Shown here piece by piece: positions 55,140 through 64,000 of a stretch of DNA of 64,000 nucleotides. Origin of the DNA: Congeria kusceri (taxonomy: Eukaryota > Mollusca > Bivalvia > Myida > Dreissenidae); assembly GCA_027627225.1 (NCBI GenBank), contig JAPFQT010000160.1, positions 1 through 64,000 of the forward strand, given 5' to 3'. Position 1 is the stretch's first letter, and every line of letters begins with the position of its first letter. The notes below the pieces were generated by a model. The model had not been told where the DNA came from. It saw nothing but the letters and a program-made list of their open reading frames with translations, and made no database searches. Both the position numbers and the translations under genes were made by a program.

Positions 55140-56834
55140 GGTCTTCTTACGTTCTATTGTCTTAAATTCTTAATCTAGTAAATATTGCACCTTTATGAAC
55201 ACAACAAATTGCATTTCACATTTCCCTTTTGACCTGAATTGTTCATTGAAGTACAACTTAAGTAAAACGTTTTATAAGGAGATTCGTAAATACCAACCCT
55301 AGATATCAGGGAAACAACAACGACAACAACACTGTTACCTCGACGTTCAACTTTTACCGGTCCAATACATAAAGTATCCTAAGAGTTCCGTGCGAAGTTA
55401 CGTAAGAGCTGTCAGTTAATGAAACACTCGAGTCTTCATACAATTGTCCGGTTTTACATGGTGTAGCCAAAACAATCAGTTTAAATGCTAATTCTACAAT
55501 GTGTTATTCGTGTAAGAATTCTGAATTCAGCTCGGTTAGTTGCTACGCATATAGTAACTAAATTAAGACGAAACGAGCTCAAGATACTCAACGTCTTCTA
55601 TTGGACTGAAACAAGATTCTCCACGTCTCCTATTGGACTGAAAAGCAGCAGCCCTCTTACAACTTTAAAAACGGTACACGTCATCACAGTCTACAAAATC
55701 ACCATCTTTGCTTACGACACTGTGCTCGTAAACATGCAACGGCGTGAAGTAAAAACAGAGACCATATATACATTTCTGCTTGCCAGGATTATTTCATCTT
55801 GTTCGAAAAAACTATAGTTTTTATATGATAACAAACAAAAACTAAACAGATTAATGAAAATGTAGAATACGTTGCATTAACAGTGATTACGTGTTTTTTA
55901 ATTTTGAAATAATCCCTATCTACGGAAAGAAATGCGTTGATGTTATACACTGAACCATGTTTGGAAAAATAGAAGAAAATTTTAAAATAATTTGTTGTGT
56001 GATTCTTAGGGAGGGGTTAGTGACTGCAAAGTAAAGTGGGTTCGCCGCATCGCTGAAAATTCGTTTCACTGATTCAAAACATTTGTGTACGAGACATTGA
56101 AAACACAATGTACAATTGAAAATAGTGGTTACCAAATAATTTGCTAATGTAAACGACGATGAACATTATGTATTCCAGTATCACATTAATTTTAATTCAT
56201 TTCCTTCACTTTCTCTGTTAACATGAACCAAATCTGGACCTTTCTGGTAAATTAAGACTTTCATAACGTTTTTTCGCTGTCTAAACAGTATACCTACATT
56301 CTACTTCAACTAAAATGTCCACCTACGGGGAGCTACTGCTGCCAGGAATTCCCGAAGAAGTAATATCGAGTTGTCTCCCGTGCTAATTAGGCAGTGAATG
56401 CACATGTCAGGTTATAGTTTGAGATAAAACCTATTATAACCGCAAACACAGTACTCAAAGAAGCGTTATTATCATTTATTTTTTAATTTTTATGTGTGTT
56501 ATATTACATATTATATATATATTAATTTCGATTAACAGAGCGCAATGCTCGGCCGCAAATGCATCGGACGAATAAGTACAATGAATTGTAGTAAGCATAT
56601 TGATACAAAAAGTTTAATTGAATAAACGACAGTCTAAATGCAGCCGTGGCAACAGATCTCTAATCATTTGTTCACTACAATGTCGACGCGTTGTTCGATA
56701 AATATTTATACAAAAAGACAAGCTGAAAAAAAGAGCAGTCGGAGTACAACGCGCTCGACTTTTCTTGTACTAGTCAGAGTTACTGGCATTTTTTTCTAAG
56801 CCAAACTGTTTGGATAGTAGCGGCTAATTAAACA
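55140..56834. other. intergenic; one small ORF noted
   Basis: AT-rich. At 56315-56386 an ATG in fair context opens 23 codons (MSTYGELLLPGIPEEVIS) with a possible donor (GAAGAA then GTAATA), so it could be a first exon, but no following exon was found. A 110-codon ORF at 55485-55817 has no supporting feature; it spans a short direct repeat (TATTGGACTGAA). Confidence 0.35.
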
Positions 56835-57125
56835 AAGTGTATTTCGTTCTTGAGTTACTGAGTGGAAAGAATCTCACAACTTTTCAAAACAGTGACCTTG
56901 ACCTTGACCACACCCACCCCATATGCAGTATTTCGCGATACGATATCTATACATTGAGTTTCATTAACACATTTCAATGTGTTCTTGAGTTATTGAGAAG
57001 AAACTGGATTTTCGATTTTTATTAACTGTGGCCTTGACCTTGACATCACCCAACCCACCCAAAATGCCATCCCCAGTGTAGTATTGCATTGGGGTATCTA
57101 TGTATGAAGATTCATTCTCGAGTTA
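56835..57125 (-). repeat. array related to 1768-2520, reversed
   Basis: GACCTTGACCTTGACC, CACCCACCCCATATGC, GATATCTATACATTGAG and TTCTTGAGTTATTGAGAAG are the reverse complement of the phrases in 1768-2520. About 2.3 units. Confidence 0.7.
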
Positions 57126-57164
57126 GAAAGTGGAAATCAAAAGATGACGCCGCCACAGAATCCG

Positions 57165-57490
57165 AGAGAATGTAAATTTTCTAAGTGTAAAAAGGAGCAT
57201 AATTTTGACCAATTTCAAACTAGAGTTATCAAAATTGTCCAATGGGCTTATTTAAATATAGGGAATTAATGTTTTAAGTTTAAATGAAATCCCTCTAGCC
57301 AATTCCGAGAAACTAGCTTACTGAAAAACTTTAACTTATCCAAATAGCTTATATGTAAAATTTCTTAAGTGTAAAATGTATGACAAATTTGAAACTAGAG
57401 TTACTTGGCCTATATGTTCATTTTAATATGGGGAATACATGTTTTAAGTTTGAATAAAATCCCTCAAGCCCTTCCTGAGAAACTAGCTTA
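57165..57490 (+). repeat. two-unit tandem, about 165 bp
   Basis: GTAAATTTTCTAAGTGTAAA, CAAACTAGAGTTA, ATATAGGGAATTAATGTTTT, ATCCCTCTAGCC and GAGAAACTAGCTTAC-GAA occur twice. It abuts array family X on its right. Confidence 0.75.
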
Positions 57491-57493
57491 CCG

Positions 57494-58315
57494 AACAAGA
57501 GCTGTCTCGGGACAGCGCACTCGACTATTAAACCGCTACGTCAGAGTTATGGGCCTTTATCACTACAAACAGGGGCATAATTCTTATATAATGCTTGTCA
57601 CAGTTGTGTGCCTTGGCCAGTGACCTTATATTATGACCTTGAAGACATGTGTAAAGTTTTAACTGAATATCTGTAGTAGATAAAGAGATATGAAGTTGTT
57701 GCACGCAAATTTTAACCTGAAATGACTAAGTACAGAAAGGGTAATAATTCTGCTAAATTGCAGGTCAGAGTTATGGGCCTTGGTTAGTGATCTTACATAA
57801 TGACCCCGAAGACATGTGTGAAGTTTCAATTGAATATCTGTAGTTGTTACAGAGATATGTACTTGTTGCGCGCAAACCGTACCCTGAATTTTCTAAGTAC
57901 AAAAAGGGGCATAATTTTGCTAAATTTGAGGTAAGAGTTATGGGCCTTGGTCAGTGACCTCAAATAATGACCTCGAAGACACGTGTAAAGGTCCAATTTA
58001 ATATCTGTCAAAGTTATAGACATATGTACTTGTTGCACGCAAACCTTAACCTGAATTTTCTCTGCAAGCAAACCTTAACCTGACTTTTTTAAGTACAAAA
58101 CGGGCATAATTCTGCTAAAATGCTGGTCACAGTTATTGTTCTTGGCCAGTGACCTTATATAAGGACCATGAAGGCCTGTGTGAAGTTTCAATTGAATATC
58201 TGTAGTAGTTGCACCGATATGGACTTGGTGCACGCAAACCTTAACCAGAGCAATACGCCGACGCCGACGAACGGGTGAGTTGTATAGCTCGAACTATTTG
58301 GTGAATAGTCGAGCT
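57494..58315 (+). repeat. array element family X, copy 3
   Basis: Left end AACAAGAGCTGTCTCGGGAC, AGCGCACTCGACTATT; right end GCCGACGCCGACGAACGGG, then GTGAATAGTCGAGCTAA. CTCGACTATT and AATAGTCGAG are an exact inverted pair. About 4.5 units inside. Uninterrupted. Confidence 0.85.
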
Positions 58316-58475
58316 AAAAACTTTTATCTAGCCCGGACGCCCACGAAAAGCCGAGCTTAAAACGATAAAATATTAATGTTTGGCTCAGAACCGGAGGTGG
58401 AGCCAATGCACCAAATATAATCTTGTTCATGACTCCAACACTAATCCTGTAATCCCTTCTTCTTCTTTTCTTTAA

Positions 58476-58947
58476 AGGGACCTGTTCACAAATTGGCAAC
58501 TGACATTTTTCAAACATTTTGTCATAGATTCCGAAAAGAAACTATACACTATATCCAAACACGCGAAATGGCACTCATGACTAAGAAATATATTTGAAAT
58601 ATCGTTTGGTGAATTGGTAATCATCAATCGAAATGGATAAAATTTCTAAGCGTTTGTAACGCTTGTCATCGGTATTTTGGAAACCACATGTATCACTTAC
58701 ATAGCGTTAACAAATCACAACAACAAGTATATGTCTTAAATGCCGAGTGGTTAGCGCATAAGATGTTTGATCTCAAAGGTCCCGGTTCGAGTCCCGGCGC
58801 AGGCAGAATTTTTAAATTACCGTTTTCATTTACTTATTTAAAAAAATACAGGTAGATTATTCCAGATTATTCCAGATGCTGTCGTTTTTGCAGTTGATAC
58901 ATTTAATGACATTTTTCAAAAATACGAAAATCCGTGAACAAGTCCCT
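58476..58947. mobile_element. TTAA-flanked TIR element (T4)
   Basis: TTAA at 58472-58475 and 58948-58951; ends AGGGACCTGTTCACAAATTG and, mirrored, GTGAACAAGTCCCT, with a second inner match GACATTTTTCAAA on both sides. 472 bp, no transposase, with a tRNA-like sequence in the middle. A solo end of this type is at 6953-6985. Confidence 0.78.
58741..58803 (+). ncRNA. tRNA-like sequence in element T4
   Basis: TGCCGAGTGGTTAGCGCATA is an A-box region of the Leu/Ser type and GGTTCGAGTCC is a consensus B box; CCCGG on both sides of it gives a T arm with one mismatch. The acceptor arms are not complementary, so it is tRNA-derived, not a normal tRNA. It is in plus orientation within T4. Confidence 0.5.
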
Positions 58948-59428
58948 TTAAATATTCCAATCTGTAAAGAAGACATAAATAGCCATAATGTATTGACTAA
59001 ATACAATATACTCCCACAAGTTGTTGTCATAAACTTTCCACTGTTCTGAGCGCCACCTCATAGCTTTGGCTCCACCTCTTACGTGAAAATGCAAAACCAT
59101 CTGATTGATCGACAACAAACCAACGTTATTGATAATGCAGCAAATAATCTATTTCAAAAGAAATTACTCGAAGCCATAAATGAAATTATTGTGTATATAT
59201 TAGGTCTTAACATACGCACACCTATCAGTTATCTGGTTCAACTTCCATCATGTCACAGCTTATAACAGTCCTCACGTTTCGAAATGCGTTATGACTTCAT
59301 TTTTCTCTACATTGTTGGAAGGTATAATCGTTTCAGAATCGCATGCTATATGTAAAATAACATATAAAACCAACTCACCTTCTAAACAGTGTTTATTTTT
59401 TCCCCTTACTTCACGTCATTAGCGCCAC

Positions 59429-59478
59429 CTCGGAATTATAATTGGCTCTTTTATTTTCAATTCATCTCAAAAAGAGGT
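59429..59478. repeat. inverted pair GCGCCACCTC / GAGGTGGCGC
   Basis: TTAGCGCCACCTC and GAGGTGGCGCCAG flank about 27 bp. The motif also occurs as GAGCGCCACCTC near 59049 and, mirrored, in GGAGGTGGAGCC near 58393. Confidence 0.5.
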
Positions 59479-59619
59479 GGCGCCAGTTATTACATGCCGT
59501 GTAATATGCATGCAGTAAAATCCTTGTTGCTTCTAATTATTTCAGTGTGTGAATATGTTCGCAATAAAAACAAGGATATCAGTGAACTGATGTATGCTCC
59601 CCAGTGCGCTTTTCCAAGT

Positions 59620-59967
59620 AAGGCCAAACAAATAAATTGTGTGTTTCGGGCAACGGTCCCAAAAAGTTAGGTAGGGTACGGTTTACTTTTTTATAGTTTT
59701 TAAAAAAAAAAGTCTAGCCATGAAAGCCAAACGAATGACAAGCACCTAACCGGCAATACCATTCATCCATGAAGAGATCCAGAATAGTCAATAATATAAA
59801 GCGTCTTTTCGACACGGTTGATCTAGTTAGTCACAATTATCTTCCTTAAAAAATTGACGAATTCAGATGTCACTGAAAACAATCCTCTCTAAAAACGTTA
59901 GGGTCAATGGGTTTTCTCTTGATAGGGTCGGGTACCCGAAACACAGAACTGTTTTGTTTTGGCCTAA
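59620..59967. mobile_element. TIR element, AGGCCAAACAAA ends
   Basis: AAGGCCAAACAAATAAATTG, TGTGTTTCGGGCAAC at the left is mirrored by GGGTACCCGAAACACAGAAC, TGTTTTGTTTTGGCCT at the right; GTAGGG-type motifs lie inside both ends. 348 bp. The layout (GGC at the tip, then GGTTAC/GGGTACC, then TAGGG) recalls element family G. A solo end is at 11020-11115. Confidence 0.72.
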
Positions 59968-61015
59968 TGGGAATGCAATCAGAAGAGCAGAGTCAAGATA
60001 ATTGTGCTCTATATATTTCAGCAATCATCAAAGTCCCATAACGGTAAGAATCAAAACGCTGACAGCGTAGAATGCTTGAAAAGAAATTAAAGGCAAATGA
60101 ATTAGGGGATTATTTTTTTCATAAGGAACATTTACTGAAGTAAGTCACCAGTCTGTTATATCATTTCTACAAAACAAATATCGAAACTCATAACTATAGA
60201 CTTTACTTAAATAAATTGGTATAAGCTGGTACCTGACTTAATTGAAGATGAAGATCCAGGCCAATGTCTTTTTTTGCAAATTAAAACTTATATAGCGCGC
60301 GTCTAATTCAATGCTATTTATTTACGGAATTCTCATCATTATTGTTTTGTAATTCGTTGGAGGCAAAAATATTTTTTTGCAAAGTATTTAAAAAGCAAAC
60401 AGTTACACGTACATGCATACAAGTCAATCTACAACGGGTAAAAATAGTCGATGAACCGTATAAGTTCGAATCAATGTTCAGTGTTTGTTATCACCAGCGC
60501 TATCTTCGGTAAATACCGATTTAATAAAAAATAAGTTAAAGTAGTAAGATACATTGAAAACTCTCTTTAGAAGTACAATTCTTTTCCACAATTCTTATGC
60601 ATACTTCAAAAATAAAAGCAATCGTCAATCGAGTGATTACCAGTGCTCCGCTAAATGTACTGAGTTAATACACTGTTGTTTAACGTACGCAATATGATGT
60701 AATACCTACATAGTTAACCAGCAAACAGGACAAACAGATACGCTATCATACCTATGTGAATAGACATAGCATGAATTCACTTGTAGATGTGGACGAACTG
60801 GATTATTATTATTATTATTGTTTAAAAGTGTTTGAGTCGGAGCTATTTCTAGTCATTCTATTCATATAAAAATAGCAACGATAACAGGAAGCCTCAGTGC
60901 TCAGCGAGCGCAGCGCAGTAATTTATCGATTTACTGACTCGTAGCCTGCGGAGTAAAGAAGTAGTTCCCTCAAGACCGATTTCTGAATACAACTACTAAA
61001 TCCTGTTGGCTTGCG
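59968..61015. other. intergenic, no gene seen
   Basis: AT-rich with an (ATT)n run at 60803-60820. No open frame with borders. Confidence 0.4.
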
Positions 61016-61735
61016 CCAACAGTCTAAAATCATTGAAGCGGAGCATCTTGGTACAGTGAACACATCTTGGTACAGTGAACACCTCTTGGTAATGAAGCTT
61101 CCCATAAAGTTTCATTGAATATTGGCTAGTGGTTGATGAGAAACAGTCCAGACAAGAATTACGCACTATACACTAATATCAGTAACCTTCAAAGTCCCAT
61201 AACTCCATGGAAAATCACTGAAAGGGAACATCTTGAACTGTGCACACCTCATTTTGATAATGAAGCATCATATACAGTTTCATTGTATTCTGGCCAGTAG
61301 TTGTGGAGAAATAGTGTGGACAAGAATTGTGCACTGTATTCTTATTTCAGAAATCTTCAAAGTCCCACAACTCTTAGGAACATCATTGAAGCGGAACGTA
61401 CTGGTCAGTGCACACCTCCTTTTGGTAATAAAGCTTCCCATAAGTTGAAGCGAAACTGGCCAGTAGTTGTGTAGAAATTGATTGGACAAAAATGGTGCAC
61501 TAAATACTTATTTCAGAAATCTTCAAAGTCCCACTCTGAGAAAAATCATTGAAGCAGAACGTCCTGGTTCAGTGCACACCTCCTATTGGTAATGAAGCTT
61601 CCCATAAAGTTTCATTAAATTCTGGTCAGTAGTTTCTGAGAAATACTCCGGACAAGAAACTGGGACGGACTGACGGACGGAAAAAAGCGGCGACTATATG
61701 CTCCCCCGAAAATTGTCCGGAGAGCATAATAAACA
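61016..61735 (+). repeat. array element ending GGAGAGCATAAT, unit about 175 bp
   Basis: About four units share GGTAATGAAGCTTCCCATAA, GTTTCATT-AATTCTGGCCAG, AGAAATA-TCCGGACAAGAA and CTTCAAAGTCCCATAACTC. The right end is GGGACGGACTGACGGACGG, then ATGCTCCCCCGAAAATTGTC and GGAGAGCATAAT. Confidence 0.8.
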
Positions 61736-62475
61736 ACAGTATACATACGGCACAACTGTCACGCGTGTAGCAACATAAAACACTAGAAAGCACACGGAGC
61801 GAAGACCTCCACCAGGTCAGCTAATTTCCCACAACTGAACAGATATAATGTGGCCATCATCCGATAATAGAGAATCCTTTAATAAATCCTGGATCCATAC
61901 GGTCATCACAACAATGTCCCTTTAATAGCCAATAAATAACAATAGAAATGTACTTTTTATGTTTTTTTAGAATTTCACCGAGATCTAAGAGTCTAAGAAA
62001 GGCCTATCTAAAAATATAAACTAGTCAACCTTCCTCCTTTCGTACGCATGTGTTTTTGAAAATAATAATGAGTTTAAAAACAGTTTTAATATAATTAAAA
62101 ACCCAATGTTATAGAATAAATAAATTTTAAGAAACCATACTTAAATATATTTCATATTTCAGTTCTTGGTAATAAGATTTCTTACCATGTTTCTGCAAAT
62201 GGAATAGGAATAACTGCGAGCAATAAAGAACAGCGGTGTGAACATGTGTACAATCTTGGATTATCAATTATTTATAACACTAAGGCCTTATGCTTTGCAA
62301 ACAAAAAATTACAATAAACGCACACGAAAACATGGTCGTGATGTTTTATTAATGTTTGTGTCTTCACAAATTTACTCCAAATCGTCTGTAAGCATTTTGA
62401 CTACCATTATGACGTATTGGCTAATATAAACTTTTTCACGGTATCTGTGCTAGCATGTGTCATAAAAAAAAAAAT
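61736..62475. other. intergenic, no gene seen
   Basis: AT-rich sequence without an accepted feature. Confidence 0.4.
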
Positions 62476-62770
62476 TCGATTTAGTTTATCGGCCACTAAA
62501 CAACGATTTGGAGTTCTGAAGCGCATGAATTAAACCGTGAGGGCTTAGCCCAAAAGGTTTAATAGCCACGAATCAGAACGACAAAGAGTTGTTTATTGGC
62601 CAATAAACAACGATAATGAGAAAATTGTTTCAATTCTAACATTAAATGACAACTACATTTTATTATGATCCGCTCAGAATCGGAACTACTTTTAGCGTTC
62701 TTGATTGGGTAGTTTTTCAACGATAATTTAGTTTTTGGTCTATAGAAAAATCAGCGAATTTATGCAAGAA
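62476..62770 (+). repeat. hairpin family H, copy 5
   Basis: TCGATTTAGTTTATCGGCCA, CTAAACAACGATTTGGAGTT, ATTAAACCGTGAGGGCTTAG, CCCAAAAGGTTTAATAGCCA, then GTTGTTTATTGGCCAATAAA and the TCCGCTCAGAATCGGAAC right part. Confidence 0.78.
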
Positions 62771-63144
62771 TATCATGTCACATAACTAGTAAAACATTAT
62801 ATTTTGGGGCAAGCTCACTTCGATTGGGGAAAGTGAAAGTTCCATGAGTTTTGTCCGATTTGGCAAACAAGCTCTTCAACAGAATGCTTTTTTAATTCCG
62901 AGCAAAAACCTGCCACCAAATTGACATAAAATTACTCTATGGTTGTTTTTAACAATAGTTTTCCCTATTCGTTAATGGGACTTGTTTCTATATGGGCTTA
63001 TAAACAGTAGCCAGTCTTTTTGACGTGTATCAGTAAACTGTTGAGTAACTACAACTGAAACTACAACTGAAATAAATTATCTGGAAGTATTTTCAAAACA
63101 GTGCTTTGCTAATTTATAATCCATTGTATAATTAAAAAAAACAA
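62771..63144. other. intergenic, no gene seen
   Basis: AT-rich spacer between two copies of hairpin family H. Nothing recognised. Confidence 0.4.
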
Positions 63145-63480
63145 TTTTCGATTTATCTTTTTGTTCATCGGCCAATAAACAACGATTTGGAGTTCTGATG
63201 CGAAGGAATCAAACCACGATAGCGTTTGCTCGAGTTGTTTAATAGCCACGTATCAGAACGACAAAGAGTTGTTTATTGTCCGATAAATAACGATAATGCG
63301 AAAACTACTTCGATTCTAACATAATTTGGCAAATACTTTTGCAACTATAATTTGAAGTACTTTTTACTATGGTCCGCTCAGAATCGGAACTTCGTTTTGA
63401 GTTGTTTATTTGGTAGTTTGAAACGATAATTTTGTTCTTTGTTTATAGAAAAATTAGCGAGTATCATGTTAGAATTTGTT
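63145..63480 (+). repeat. hairpin family H, copy 6
   Basis: TTTTCGATTTATCTTTTTGT, CGGCCAATAAACAACGATTT, CGAAGGAATCAAACCACGAT, GAGTTGTTTAATAGCCACG, GAGTTGTTTATTGTCCGATA, then TGGTCCGCTCAGAATCGGAA and GTTGTTTATTTGGTAGTTTG. Same layout as copies 4 and 5. Confidence 0.78.
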
Positions 63481-63534
63481 ATAATGGGAATGCAAAAAGA
63501 TGCGTATGCAAGACTTTCACCCAAAAGTAGAATT

Positions 63535-64000
63535 CACGAGTTATCATAAAGATAATTGATCGTTCCATAAGACTTAGTAATGTGTGCGTTATAATAATCA
63601 CGACCAAAGATCGTAAAATAAGTACCACGAATTTTAATCGTACTATAAATAATCATGAATAAAGATCGTACAGAATAAATTTCATTTATTATTACGAATC
63701 AACAACGATCGTACACTAGTAATTATCACACAAAAAGATTGTACACTATGTAACTCTCACGAATTAAGTTCTTACACCTAAGTACATTGTAATCATCACA
63801 AATAAAGATCGTACACTATAAATTGTCGTTACGAATCAAATATTGTACACTTAGTAATCATCACGAACAAAGATCGTACACTATGAAATTCTCATGAATA
63901 CTGTATTGTTCTTACATTTAAGTTATCATCACGAATAAACATCGGACACAATAATTTATCATTACGAATCAACGATCGTACACTGTGTAATTATCGCGAA
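63535..64000 (+). repeat. irregular tandem repeat, ATAAAGATCGTACAC type, second block
   Basis: Units of about 28-45 bp with TAATCATCACGAA, AAAGATCGTACACTA and variants run to the window end and probably beyond. Same family as 39090-39545. Confidence 0.75.

Noticed and set aside
55485..55817. 110-codon plus-strand ORF
   Set aside because: Composition is unremarkable, there are no splice borders, and it spans a short direct repeat (TATTGGACTGAA).
58741..58803. A functional tRNA gene
   Set aside because: Good B box, but acceptor arms do not pair and it sits inside a TIR element; the same holds for 39947-40026 (spacing) and 52597-52683.

Overview
This is eukaryotic, AT-rich, repeat-dominated DNA, most likely from a bivalve mollusc. 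The basis is spliced exons with GT..AG borders and polyadenylation signals, tRNA-derived SINE heads, a LINE 3' end, many short terminal-inverted-repeat (TIR) elements, and several families of 130-180 bp tandem arrays with phrases such as GAGTTATGGCCC and GTCCGTCCGTCC that I associate with bivalve genomes. The species cannot be fixed from the sequence. There are no bacterial-style operons, no rRNA, no CRISPR array and no convincing intact tRNA gene.

Genes. Four parts look like genuine coding sequence. (1) A plus-strand gene enters from the left and ends in a terminal exon at 4724-4822 (polyA signal 5121-5126); an exon at 209-262 probably belongs to it. (2) A minus-strand gene has three phase-compatible exons (15111-15000, 13842-13762, 13048-12918) and a probable terminal exon (11709-11613, polyA signal 11531-11526). 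I could not name the product of either gene; they converge on each other. (3) A 103-codon plus-strand ORF at 19376-19687 looks like a small secreted six-cysteine protein. (4) Exon-like cassettes on the minus strand between 24.7 and 34.6 kb look like a repeatedly duplicated, decayed gene or gene-like repeat.

Layout. 0-10 kb: plus-strand gene end, with five array families in its intron and beyond. 10-15 kb: minus-strand gene with TIR elements and SINE pieces in its introns. 15-17 kb: a long array element with another array element inserted in it. 18-19 kb: a TIR transposon with perfect 21-bp ends. 21-24 kb: trinucleotide arrays and a TTAA-flanked element. 24-33 kb: arrays with a 23-bp period in several sequence versions, intermixed with the cassettes. 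29-35 kb: a segmental duplication of about 1.3-1.5 kb. 35.7-36.8 kb: LINE 3' end. 37-64 kb: mostly nested TIR elements and arrays, including a 3.6-kb minisatellite at 40158-43721 lying inside a TTAA-flanked element that is itself inserted in another TIR element.

The most informative feature of the window is that it holds before and after states: an unexpanded relative of the 3.6-kb minisatellite element at 52430-52930, empty copies of its host element at 49250-49603 and 54635-54960, and the two-unit seed of the 23-bp arrays inside the cassettes. Nearly all long ORFs here are artefacts of tandem repeats and were left out.
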